Below are positions 27,278 to 35,045 of a stretch of DNA of 64,000 bases, in pieces (the first letter of the stretch is position 1; each line of letters opens with the position of its first letter). Source of the stretch: Nostoc sp. 'Peltigera membranacea cyanobiont' 210A (GTDB lineage: Bacteria; Cyanobacteriota; Cyanobacteriia; Cyanobacteriales; Nostocaceae); contig NZ_NOLJ01000006.1 in assembly GCF_002246015.1 (NCBI RefSeq), positions 50,132 to 114,131 on the forward strand, in the 5' to 3' direction. Position numbers and translations under genes: made by a program. The notes under the pieces are model-generated. The model saw nothing but the letters and a program-made list of their open reading frames with translations. It searched no databases and was not told the origin of the DNA.

Positions 27278-28072
27278 ATGGAAGGAATTGATGTTGCCGA
27301 TCAAGACGGCAGAGTAGATTGGACAGCAGTAAAAAACTCTGGTAAAACTTTTGCGTTTGTTAAAGCCACAGAAGGAGTAAGCATTAAAGATTCTGCTTTT
27401 GCTCATCACTGGCAGACCATGAAAGCTGTTGGTCTGATTCGGGGTGCTTATCATTTCTTTCACCCCCATACATCCGACCCGGTTCAGCAAGCAAAGGAAT
27501 TCTTAAAAACTTTGGGCAAATTAGAACCGGGAGACTTACCACCTGTCATAGATGTAGAGGTAACTGATAAAGTAAATAGCCAAGCTGTAATTAATGCAGC
27601 GAAGTTGTGGTTAGCAGAGGTGGAAAAAGCCCTTTTACAACAAACAAAAAAACCAATCAAACCAATTATTTATACTTACCCCAATTTCTGGAAAGAAGAA
27701 CTTGGTAATCCATCTGATTTTGCTAGTTATCCGTTATGGATTGCCCACTACGGAACTAGGAACCCAACTATTCCTGGTGCTTGGCAGGGACAATACTTAA
27801 TCCATCAATATGAAGGTGATATATCTGGTGTAACTGGTGTTAGTGGTCGAGCCGATTTGAATAGATTTAATGGATTGCAGCTAGGAGATTCTGGGCTAAG
27901 AGTAAAACAATTACAACAGCAATTAAAAGATATTGGATTATATACTGATGCCATCGATGGGCGTTTTTCTGAGTCAGTTAAGAATGCAATTGTTAGTTTC
28001 CAAACATCTAAGAAATTGCAGGCTGATGGAATTGTCGGTATAAAAACTTGGGTAGCTTTATTATGGATTTAA
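27278..28072 (+). CDS. GH25 lysozyme with C-terminal peptidoglycan-binding domain
   Basis: A 264-residue muramidase. The GH25 barrel starts with GIDVADQDG (D5) and has catalytic D92-x-E94 in PPVIDVEV, with further family motifs FAFVKATEGVS, RGAYHFFHP and YTYPNFW. Residues ~195-262 are a PG_binding_1 module (GDSGLRVKQLQQQLKDIG, DGRFSESVKNAIVSFQ). It would cleave MurNAc-GlcNAc bonds. No signal peptide is visible, so export would need another route or lysis; I saw no upstream extension. Not flanked by phage genes. Confidence 0.88.
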   Translation: MEGIDVADQDGRVDWTAVKNSGKTFAFVKATEGVSIKDSAFAHHWQTMKAVGLIRGAYHFFHPHTSDPVQQAKEFLKTLGKLEPGDLPPVIDVEVTDKVNSQAVINAAKLWLAEVEKALLQQTKKPIKPIIYTYPNFWKEELGNPSDFASYPLWIAHYGTRNPTIPGAWQGQYLIHQYEGDISGVTGVSGRADLNRFNGLQLGDSGLRVKQLQQQLKDIGLYTDAIDGRFSESVKNAIVSFQTSKKLQADGIVGIKTWVALLWI

Positions 28073-28092
28073 GTGAGTGGGCGTGAATAAAC

Positions 28093-28134
28093 AAAGGTTT
28101 ATAGTAAGGTTTGGAGCTTTGACTACAAACCTTT
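28093..28134. terminator. Bidirectional terminator-like hairpin
   Basis: AAAGGTTTATAGT (28093-28105) pairs with ACTACAAACCTTT (28122-28134) over 13 positions with one A/C mismatch and is followed by TTATTAGTTTT. It lies between the convergent lysozyme and Nudix genes. Confidence 0.6.
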
Positions 28135-28182
28135 TATTAGTTTTGTATTGTATAATATAGGTTAATTTTTTTTGTCCACTAC

Positions 28183-28620
28183 TTAACATCGTAATGAACA
28201 AAATTGAGATTTTACCTGGAAAAAACCTTTAAGGATTCGTTTGAGTGAATTAAACTTAACCCGCCTGATAGCTTTATTTACTTCTACCCACTGCCGTTTT
28301 CTTTTACTTGCTTCGGGATAATCTTCACTCAGCATATCGACTGATAGTAAATACATCTTGACGCAGTAAATTTTGCCTTGTTTGCGGTACTTGTAAGTTC
28401 CCAGTTCATTTGCATCTACTTGCCCAATTATCCCTGCTTCTTCCCACGCCTCTTTTGCTGCTGAAGCAGGTGGACTCATGCCATTAGGAATATCTCCTTT
28501 GGGAATCACCCAGTGTTGAAAGTCACGGGTTGAAATTAGCAATATTTCAACTTTACCATTGTTCACTCTGTAAGGAATTACCCCAGACTGTTTCAACACT
28601 TTGCTGGCTTTTCGACTCAT
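28183..28620 (-). CDS. Nudix hydrolase, DIPP-like
   Basis: A 145-residue protein. WVIPKGDIPNGMSPPASAAK then EAWEEAGI is a Nudix box in the diphosphoinositol-polyphosphate-phosphohydrolase-like style (PKG start). The catalytic EEAG part is intact. The upstream consensus Glu is Met and the consensus Arg is Lys, variants I believe occur in this subgroup. It would hydrolyse a nucleoside-diphosphate-linked substrate using Mg2+; substrate not predictable. Confidence 0.82.
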   Translation of the reverse strand: MSRKASKVLKQSGVIPYRVNNGKVEILLISTRDFQHWVIPKGDIPNGMSPPASAAKEAWEEAGIIGQVDANELGTYKYRKQGKIYCVKMYLLSVDMLSEDYPEASKRKRQWVEVNKAIRRVKFNSLKRILKGFFQVKSQFCSLRC

Positions 28621-28915
28621 GTAATTTACATCCTGTACTGACTAGCTTTTTTGTACAATGCTTACTTCAGAAAGTCTAGAGCTGATACCGGATAAATTTT
28701 GGTTAATCTTAAGTTATGAAAAGGTTAAAAACAGATTTTTACTTATAAGAGTTAATTATTCAAAAAATTTCCAGCATCAATGTTTGAGCGGGTGATGATG
28801 ATTTTAATTCCGCAGTTACGCTATTATTATCAGACTGGTTTTATCTTGAAGAGTCAGACTCCTATTCGTCAGCTGTATCCATAAAAGTTGTGGGTAGTCT
28901 GGGCAGCAATGTTGT

Positions 28916-31012
28916 TCAACTAACTGTAATAACTGTTCCCGCACTCTCGTTAGCTAATCTATCCACTGCACACACGGCATAGCTTCCCGCTTGTTGGACG
29001 GTAGCGAAGGTTGTGCCAGCAGACAAAATTCGCTGAATTGTCCAAGTATCGCCACTCAGCCGATAAAGTGTCCAGGAACGAACTGGCTGATTATCTCCAG
29101 GCTGCCAACTCAGTTTGCGGTTATTGACTTGTAATCCAATGGGTGGAGGTGGTGGTGTTGTATCCTGCCAAGGCAAAGTTGGCGGTAGCGCAGGTTTGTT
29201 ATACAGCAGACTTTGGAATTTATCAGCAATGCCCTGACTATTTTCTGTTAAAACACTGAGATTAAAGAAGATATTCCCCAGTGATAACTGTGCAGCTTGG
29301 CTACGACTAACTATCACCTGCTTTTCAATCTCATCACTCTCCCGACTCTTGTTGCTTGGTTCTGTCAGATTATTACCAGCGTAAACGTGTCTTTGTTTTG
29401 TGTTTACCTGCGTCCACCACTTTAGCAACGCTGAATAACTTTGTTGTGCTTGGTCTGTGCGCCAGTAAAGTTGAGGAGCGATATAATCAATCCAGCCTTC
29501 TTCTAACCATTTCTTTGAGTCGGCATAGAGTACGTTGTAAGCATCCAATCCAGTAATACCAGCGGGTTGTCCGGGGCGATAAATGCCAAAAGGACTAATA
29601 CCAAATTTAACGTCGGGTTTGGTTGTTTTAATCCCTTGCCAAAGCCGCTGTACCATTTTGTTAACATTGTCTCGTCGCCAATCGTTAAGGCTGAGTGTAC
29701 CACCAGCTGCTTTATATGCAGCGTAGGTTTTATCATCGGGGAAAGGTTGTCCCTCGATGGGATATGGATAGAAATAATCATCTAAGTGAATGCCATCAAC
29801 ATCGTAGCGCTTCACTACATCAAGAATTACGTTATACGCCCTATCCTGAACTATTTTTAGTCCTGGGTCCATCCAGCGTTGAGTTTTCCACAAATAAACG
29901 CTTTCTGGATTGGTAGCTGCGATGTGGGGACGGACTGTTTTAGCTGGGTCGGTGGAAGTGCTAGCACGGTAAGGGTTGAACCAAGCATGGAGTTCAATAT
30001 TGCGCTTGTGACATTCTGCGATCGCAAACGCTAAAGGATCGTAAAATGGTTCTGGTGCTTTCCCCTGAGTTCCTGTAATCCAAGCACTCCAAGGCTCTAA
30101 TTGAGATTCATACAAAGCGTCTCCCTCTGGTCGCACCTGGAAAATCAGAGCATTGAAGTTTAGCGCTTGTAATTTAGTAATAATCTCGGTAAGTTCTGCT
30201 TTTTGTTGAGCAACAGAAAGTCCCGGTTTGGAAGGCCAATCACCATTCCACACAGATACTACCCATGCCCCCCGGAATTCCCGGCTATGATTTACCCTAA
30301 CACTACCTATAGGTGTTGGCGTTGGAGTTGGTATTGGAATTGGTGTCGGAGTTGGAGTTGGAATTGGAGTTGGTGCTGGAATTGGTGTCGGCGTTAATAT
30401 TGGCGGCTGTACTAGGTAACTAGAGGCAATTTTTTCTGCCTGACCTAAATACACCAGGGCTTGATAAATAATCACTGCCACATCTGCACGAGTGGCTGCG
30501 AGATTAGGATTGAGTAATTTAATATTTGGAAAACTAACCACCAATCCAGCACTGGTGGCAATAGCTACGTGATTTCTACCATATTCAGGAATCTGAACAG
30601 AATCCTGATAAATTTGTGAGAGTTTTGAGAGGAGGTCAGGTTTTATCTTGGTAGCAATTTCTAAGCCTGCTACCAAGGAAACTAAGACTTCTACTCTAGT
30701 AATTCGGTTAGCAAAACGGAAAGTTTTATCAGGAAACCCGCTAATAAATGCTTTTTCGTAAGCTGTTTTGATGGCTGCTGCTGCCCAATAATTCGTGGGT
30801 ACATCAACAAAGGAAACATACTGCCGCTTCTTGGAAACTGTCCCAAATGCGTTAGCGATAATAGCGGCAAATTCAGCACGGGTAAGTGAATTATCGGGGC
30901 GATAAGTGCCATTAGGCAACCCACTGACAATACCGCGTTGGGCTAAGGCTGTAATAAATGAGCGTGCCCAATGGTTTTGAATATCCGAGAAGGGAGTAGC
31001 AATAGATACCAT
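28916..31012 (-). CDS. SLH-domain glycoside hydrolase (GHL10/DUF187 family)
   Basis: A 698-residue protein. Three SLH domains occupy residues ~1-190 (FSDIQNHWARSFITALAQRG, FVDVPTNYWAAAAIKTAYEK, a third less regular), then a Pro/Thr linker (about 205-235), then a GHL10 TIM barrel: EFRGAWVVSVWNGDWPS, FNALIFQVRPEGDALY, HAWFNPYRAS, DGIHLDDYFYPYP, WIDYIAPQLYW. A C-terminal fibronectin-like region follows. The SLH part suggests cell-wall anchoring, but the frame begins directly at the first SLH repeat with an in-frame stop just upstream and no signal peptide. A TnpB element starts about 55 bases upstream. Confidence 0.88.
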   Translation of the reverse strand: MVSIATPFSDIQNHWARSFITALAQRGIVSGLPNGTYRPDNSLTRAEFAAIIANAFGTVSKKRQYVSFVDVPTNYWAAAAIKTAYEKAFISGFPDKTFRFANRITRVEVLVSLVAGLEIATKIKPDLLSKLSQIYQDSVQIPEYGRNHVAIATSAGLVVSFPNIKLLNPNLAATRADVAVIIYQALVYLGQAEKIASSYLVQPPILTPTPIPAPTPIPTPTPTPIPIPTPTPTPIGSVRVNHSREFRGAWVVSVWNGDWPSKPGLSVAQQKAELTEIITKLQALNFNALIFQVRPEGDALYESQLEPWSAWITGTQGKAPEPFYDPLAFAIAECHKRNIELHAWFNPYRASTSTDPAKTVRPHIAATNPESVYLWKTQRWMDPGLKIVQDRAYNVILDVVKRYDVDGIHLDDYFYPYPIEGQPFPDDKTYAAYKAAGGTLSLNDWRRDNVNKMVQRLWQGIKTTKPDVKFGISPFGIYRPGQPAGITGLDAYNVLYADSKKWLEEGWIDYIAPQLYWRTDQAQQSYSALLKWWTQVNTKQRHVYAGNNLTEPSNKSRESDEIEKQVIVSRSQAAQLSLGNIFFNLSVLTENSQGIADKFQSLLYNKPALPPTLPWQDTTPPPPPIGLQVNNRKLSWQPGDNQPVRSWTLYRLSGDTWTIQRILSAGTTFATVQQAGSYAVCAVDRLANESAGTVITVS

Positions 31013-31166
31013 TGTTAATTGCAGCTAGCTGGCCTTGATTTTGATTTCTGCAAGCCGCACACTCATCACTAAAAGTCACGAGTTAGGCGCTCCATATTTC
31101 CATGTTTAGAATAGTATATGGTTGCAGATTATGGTAAAATAATTATAGCAAAATATAAAAATAAAA

Positions 31167-32441
31167 ATGCAAAAAGCGTTTAAAGTTACACTCATTCCTA
31201 ACCACAACCAAGAAGTCTTAATTAATAAGAGTATTGGTTGTGCAAGGTTTGTATATAACCACTTTCTTGCATTAAAACAAGAGTTCTATCAGGCTGAACA
31301 AAAAACATTAACCTACAACGCTTGTAGCCAAAAATTAACTCTCCTAAAAAAAGAGATTGGATGGCTCAAAGATGTAGATAAGTTTGCCTTACAAAACTCA
31401 CTCAAGAATTTAGAGGCAGCGTACAAAAACTTTTTTGCTGACTTGAAGAAAGTCAAAGGCAAGAAAAGCGTAGGCTTTCCGAAATTCAAAAAAAAGCATA
31501 TCTCCAAACAGTCTTACAAAACTAACCTGACTAACAAAAACATTCAGGTAACAGAGAATCGTTTAAAGCTTCCCAAGCTAGGATGGGTAAAGTTTTATAA
31601 GTCTCAGGACATTACTGGTCATGTTGTAAACGTTACCGTAACTCGCACTTCTTCTGGTAAATATATTGCTAGTATTCTGTGCAAAGCAGAGATAGAAAAA
31701 TATCCCCAAGTAACGCAAAGTATTGGGCTAGACCTCGGAATCAAATCTTATCTCGTTACTAGCAATAATGAAACGGTAGATAATCCTAAATATTATAGAA
31801 CTCAAAAAAGGAAGCTAGGCAAGGCACATAAAGAACTATCCCGTAGTGTAAAAGGTAGTAATAATCGGGTCAAAGCGAAAATCAAGCTGGCTCGTACCTA
31901 TCAAAGAATTACTAATCTTAGAGATGACTTTTTGCACAAACTTTCAACCCGTCTCATCAAAGAAAACAGCATTATCTGTATCGAGGATTTACGAGTTGCT
32001 AATATGGTAAAGAACCACAAATTAGCTTTGAGTATTTCAGACGCTAGTTGGTCGAAATTCGTTACAATGCTCGAATATAAAGCTAACTGGCATGACAGAA
32101 TTTTGCAGAAAGTTGACACTTTTTACCCCTCGTCTCAGACTTGTAAATGTTGTGGTTTTATTAACCCATTAGTTAAAGATTTAAAGCTGCGTGAATGGTC
32201 TTGTCCTATCTGTGGTAATTACAACTTGAGAGACCTGAATGCAAGTTTAAATATTCTGAGTGAGGGGTTGAGAATTTTAACAGCGAAAAGCGGGGGTATT
32301 AATACTGCTGGGGTATCCCCAGCAGCAAAGAGACTTTTCAAGACAGCAGCCGTCGGTGCGCCGGATGCTCTAAACGCCTGTGGAGAACTTGTAAGACCTG
32401 GAGTAATTCAGGCTCGGATCGTTGAAGCAGGAATCGCGTGA
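31167..32441 (+). CDS. tnpB: TnpB RNA-guided nuclease (IS605 OrfB)
   Basis: A 424-residue intact TnpB. The RuvC triad is D189 (SIGLDLGIKS), E273 (CIEDLRVANM) and D356 (LRDLNASLNI). A zinc finger lies between: C326-x2-C329 (CKCC) and C346-x2-C349 (CPIC). The usual HDRD before the third Asp is NLRD here, with the Asp retained. Known TnpB proteins are guided nucleases using an RNA from the element's right end. The last ~45 residues overlap that RNA region and are low in structure. No TnpA neighbour. Confidence 0.9.
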   Translation: MQKAFKVTLIPNHNQEVLINKSIGCARFVYNHFLALKQEFYQAEQKTLTYNACSQKLTLLKKEIGWLKDVDKFALQNSLKNLEAAYKNFFADLKKVKGKKSVGFPKFKKKHISKQSYKTNLTNKNIQVTENRLKLPKLGWVKFYKSQDITGHVVNVTVTRTSSGKYIASILCKAEIEKYPQVTQSIGLDLGIKSYLVTSNNETVDNPKYYRTQKRKLGKAHKELSRSVKGSNNRVKAKIKLARTYQRITNLRDDFLHKLSTRLIKENSIICIEDLRVANMVKNHKLALSISDASWSKFVTMLEYKANWHDRILQKVDTFYPSSQTCKCCGFINPLVKDLKLREWSCPICGNYNLRDLNASLNILSEGLRILTAKSGGINTAGVSPAAKRLFKTAAVGAPDALNACGELVRPGVIQARIVEAGIA

Positions 32442-32462
32442 CTTTTAGTCATGGGAGGTTCA
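32290..32462 (+). ncRNA. Candidate omega RNA (TnpB guide RNA scaffold)
   Basis: By analogy with characterised IS605 elements, the RNA covers the tnpB 3' end and the right end. Here a perfect 9-bp hairpin CTGCTGGGG-TAT-CCCCAGCAG (32305-32325) and a terminal hairpin GACTTTTAGTC (32440-32450) are visible, ending GGGAGGTTCAA. The guide would be the flanking sequence after about 32462. Boundaries are inferred. Confidence 0.5.
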
Positions 32463-32491
32463 ATTCCTTTGTTAATTTAGCAATTTTGTTG

Positions 32492-32520
32492 GCGTAGGCA
32501 TAGCCAGGAGTAGGCATTGC
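32492..32520. repeat. Degenerate copy of the 29-bp GCGTAGGC repeat
   Basis: GCGTAGGCATAGCC then AGGAGTAGGCATTGC has the same length as, and most positions of, the 29-mer at 39020, 44864, 57043 and 57105. Confidence 0.45.
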
Positions 32521-32598
32521 TGCTGCAATGTCTTGTAAACTTTTTTGGTATTGCGGATTGGGGATTAGGCATTTAGAAAACCTTTCCCTATTCTCTAT

Positions 32599-33156
32599 TT
32601 AAGGTAGTTCTCCACTTAAGGTAGAACGCCCATTCAACGCCAGCATTACGCGTGAAATGCCGCTAAAAATAATGCTGACACCAACTAATGTCCCAATTAG
32701 CCAAGGCGCATTGAAGGGCCACTGGAACCAAATCATTGCACCTAACACGAGGGTAATAATGCCATTAGTTAATATCCACGTCCAGTTTTGTTGTGGACGC
32801 AACTTGAATGCCAGAATTAACTCGAATGTGCCTTCAGTCAACAAAAATGTGCCAAGTAACAGAGTCAGTGTCAAAACGCCCGTATAAGGGTAAACAAACA
32901 GCATGATGCCGGTAGCAATATAAAGCCCGCTCAAAAGGAGTTTCCAAAGAAAACCTCCTGCTTCGCGGGTTTGCGTTGCATAAACTAGTTTTGTAAATCC
33001 GGCGAAAATCAAAATCCCTGCAATCCAAGTTTCGGCGAATATGGTGGTGAAGTTAGGCGCTGCGATCGCAATAACCCCTAAAATACTCAAGAGAACACCT
33101 GTTATCAGTGACCCATTCACATTCTTGTTAGTATCTCTAGAAATATCGGTTGTCAT
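32599..33156 (-). CDS. HdeD/DUF308 family membrane protein
   Basis: A 185-residue inner-membrane protein with six predicted TM helices arranged as three repeated hairpins (ITGVLLSILGVIAIAAPNFT, ISRVMLALNG near the end), the pattern of HdeD/DUF308 proteins. E. coli HdeD is linked to acid resistance at high cell density; the cyanobacterial role is not established. Short hydrophilic N-terminus (TTDISRDTNKNVNG), no signal peptide. Single gene. Confidence 0.85.
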   Translation of the reverse strand: MTTDISRDTNKNVNGSLITGVLLSILGVIAIAAPNFTTIFAETWIAGILIFAGFTKLVYATQTREAGGFLWKLLLSGLYIATGIMLFVYPYTGVLTLTLLLGTFLLTEGTFELILAFKLRPQQNWTWILTNGIITLVLGAMIWFQWPFNAPWLIGTLVGVSIIFSGISRVMLALNGRSTLSGELP

Positions 33157-33340
33157 AAAAATCCTTTTCCTATTCTTAGACTAAACTCTACATTTAGGTT
33201 AGGGAATTTCTAAGTAACAGGGTATGAACCCTAAGATAGACTCTTCAGTATTAACTTAATCCTAATAGTGACTAAAATTTATCACTCTTGAGACACTAAA
33301 CAAATCATCTCGTGACAAATCTCTTGTCTGTAAGTAATCC

Positions 33341-33892
33341 TTATAAAAGTTCTGCAAGACTGCTAAGGCGTTCATAAACAGAGATGAGACGATCTCCTTC
33401 AAGTTCAACAGAAGTATTTGGATAATTTTGAATGGCTCCAAGTAGTGTAACTTCACCATTTTGTTGAATAGATGTACTTAAAGCGCTTCGCAATGCCTCC
33501 TGATTTAGTTCTCCTGCTGGAGGGTGAACTACCTCACCAATTTGGTTAACTAAAATTGGCCCTGCCCAACTAGACAGTAAGCTATTTAAAAAGGCAGCAT
33601 CAGCTTTTATTGGTGCTTTCAGTGCCTTACGAGCTACTGCGGGATCTTGTTGCGCCGCCTGTAAATAAGCTCTTAATGTTGGAGTAGTCTTGCCAGTTTC
33701 AGTAAACTGACTTAATTCTTCAACCGATATTTGCCCCTGAAAAGTACCATACTTTAAAACAACTTGCTCGGCAGCATTAGCATTAGTAGTTGAAAATAGA
33801 ACGATAGCACCTAAGCCTAAAGCTACTGTCTGAGTGAGTAACTTACTAAATTTTTTATTGTTTAATCGACTGAAAAGTTGAGAAATCTGCAT
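33341..33892 (-). CDS. DUF1400-domain secreted protein
   Basis: I start at ATG 33892 (MQISQLFSRLNNKK), which gives a clean signal peptide (LTQTVALGLGAIVLFSTTNA, cleaved near NANAAE); a longer frame from 33982 only adds an implausible N-terminus. The ~183-residue product begins AEQVVLKYGTFQGQISVEEL, the DUF1400 signature that in cyanobacteria precedes an alpha/beta-hydrolase domain. No hydrolase follows here, so this is a stand-alone DUF1400 protein or a C-terminally shortened relative. Function unknown. Confidence 0.75.
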   Translation of the reverse strand: MQISQLFSRLNNKKFSKLLTQTVALGLGAIVLFSTTNANAAEQVVLKYGTFQGQISVEELSQFTETGKTTPTLRAYLQAAQQDPAVARKALKAPIKADAAFLNSLLSSWAGPILVNQIGEVVHPPAGELNQEALRSALSTSIQQNGEVTLLGAIQNYPNTSVELEGDRLISVYERLSSLAELL

Positions 33893-33953
33893 TTTCTTAA
33901 ACTTGATAATGGTATGGAGCAGATATAGACAAACAATGCCTATATCGTTAGTA

Positions 33954-34169
33954 TTAAACCTTTTCATTAGGCGAAGCCGCATGAGGTAGTATTGATTTAT
34001 CTTCGTCTAAAGTTGGTGCAGGTACGCCCAAATGCTTGCTTGCAGTTTCTTCAGCAAGCTTTCGGTCTTGTTCGTTCTCAAACTGATTCTCATCTAACAA
34101 ATGAGGATTTTTTGCTGCTTCGTCTCGGCTTGGTCGATAACCATTTTTCCACCTGTACTTCCAGTCCAT
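33954..34169 (-). CDS. Small hydrophilic protein, unknown
   Basis: A 71-residue charged protein (MDWKYRWKNGYRPSRDEAAK, then DEDKSILPHAASPNEKV), predicted soluble. It lies 61 bases before the DUF1400 start on the same strand, so the two may be co-transcribed. No family recognised. Confidence 0.5.
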   Translation of the reverse strand: MDWKYRWKNGYRPSRDEAAKNPHLLDENQFENEQDRKLAEETASKHLGVPAPTLDEDKSILPHAASPNEKV

Positions 34170-34518
34170 AATTTAAAAGGCAGATATCCTGCAATTTTAT
34201 TTCCTAGTTGTTTATAGTAGACGCTAAATGGAAAGTGATACTCCTGCTATGGGTTGAAGAGGCTCATTCATAGGGTATAATTTTAACATTTTAGGGTAAA
34301 ACTACTTTGCACAGTAAATTTTAATACTTTAATACGCAAATAACAAGTTATGAGTGGCGATCGCAAATGTAATAACTATTGTCATGACGATCTACGATCG
34401 CTACTGGTGTTATATAAAATTTTACAGTTGCAGGATTTGTTTGATTTTATATTTTCATTCAAAAATAGATATGATAAATATTATTTTAGATATTTCCCAA
34501 ACACATAATCAGACAATT
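34170..34518. other. Spacer without gene
   Basis: About 350 bases, AT-rich. Contains one half of a short direct repeat (34396-34433) whose partner lies at 37949-37991. The antitoxin promoter should lie here, but I see no clear boxes. Confidence 0.4.
34396..34433. repeat. Short direct repeat left of the conflict island
   Basis: GATCGCTACTG followed by ATAAAATTTTACAGTTGCAG. The same two blocks occur in the same order and orientation at 37949-37991. Confidence 0.5.
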
Positions 34519-34713
34519 ATGCTTAAAGAACAGATTACACAAGAACTAGAAAAATTACCTGAACCTCTGTTACAGGAAATTTTAGATTTTGTTCAGTTCT
34601 TACAAGCAAAGTACCAAAAAGATAAAATTTTAGAAATCACCATTATGAGTGAATCATCACTGCGAAAAGATTGGTTAAGACCAGAGGAAGATACAGCATG
34701 GCAGGATTTGTAA
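34519..34713 (+). CDS. Antitoxin, DUF2281-type
   Basis: A 64-residue protein from ATG 34519: KLPEPLLQEILDFVQFLQAK is the DUF2281 helical motif found in many cyanobacterial antitoxins, followed by a toxin-wrapping type tail (KDWLRPEEDTAWQDL). Its 3' end overlaps the start of the broken MazF-like gene by 16 bases, a classic toxin-antitoxin layout. Upstream in-frame ATGs exist, but those residues look non-conserved. The antitoxin frame is intact while its toxin is not. Confidence 0.75.
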   Translation: MLKEQITQELEKLPEPLLQEILDFVQFLQAKYQKDKILEITIMSESSLRKDWLRPEEDTAWQDL

Positions 34714-35028
34714 AAGGAGATATTGTTATTGTTCAGTTTCCCTTTTCAGACTTAACTTAGACCTGCTTTAGTTATTGCTACACTTCAGGGGAATGACCTG
34801 ATTCTTTGCCAAATTACTAGCCAATCAGTTAGTGATATCTATGCTATTGAACTGAATAATAGTAATTTTAGTTACGGTCGATTAAATCAGCCAAGTAATA
34901 TCAGACCAAATCAAATTTTTACTGCCGATTAACAAATTATCTTATATCAAGCAGGTCAAATAAAATCTGAGAAATTAACAGAGGTGATTAATAAATTTAT
35001 TGAAATTATACAGTACTCAAGGCTGTAG
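34698..35028 (+). pseudogene. Broken MazF/PemK-family toxin
   Basis: ATG 34698 begins MAGFVKGDIVIVQFPFSDLT, the MazF/PemK N-terminus, then hits TAG. A shift of frame restores RPALVIATLQGNDLILCQIT, the next conserved block, and the same frame continues through NIRPNQIFTAD to a TAA where a Glu (GAA) would be expected, then QIILYQAGQIKSEKL. So there are at least two lesions: a small deletion with frameshift near 34758 and a nonsense change near 34930. The endoribonuclease is almost certainly dead. Confidence 0.8.
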
Positions 35029-35045
35029 TTCTATCGATTATTTGA

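Larger units (their letters stand above)
31068..32462 (+). mobile_element. IS200/IS605-type element carrying only TnpB (ends tentative)
   Basis: ACTAAAAGTCAC (31068-31079) is the exact inverse of GTGACTTTTAGT (32438-32449), marking likely left- and right-end hairpin sequences. The right side continues CATGGGAGGTTCAA, as in many cyanobacterial right ends. No TnpA (Y1 transposase) gene is present, so it would need TnpA in trans. Confidence 0.65.
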
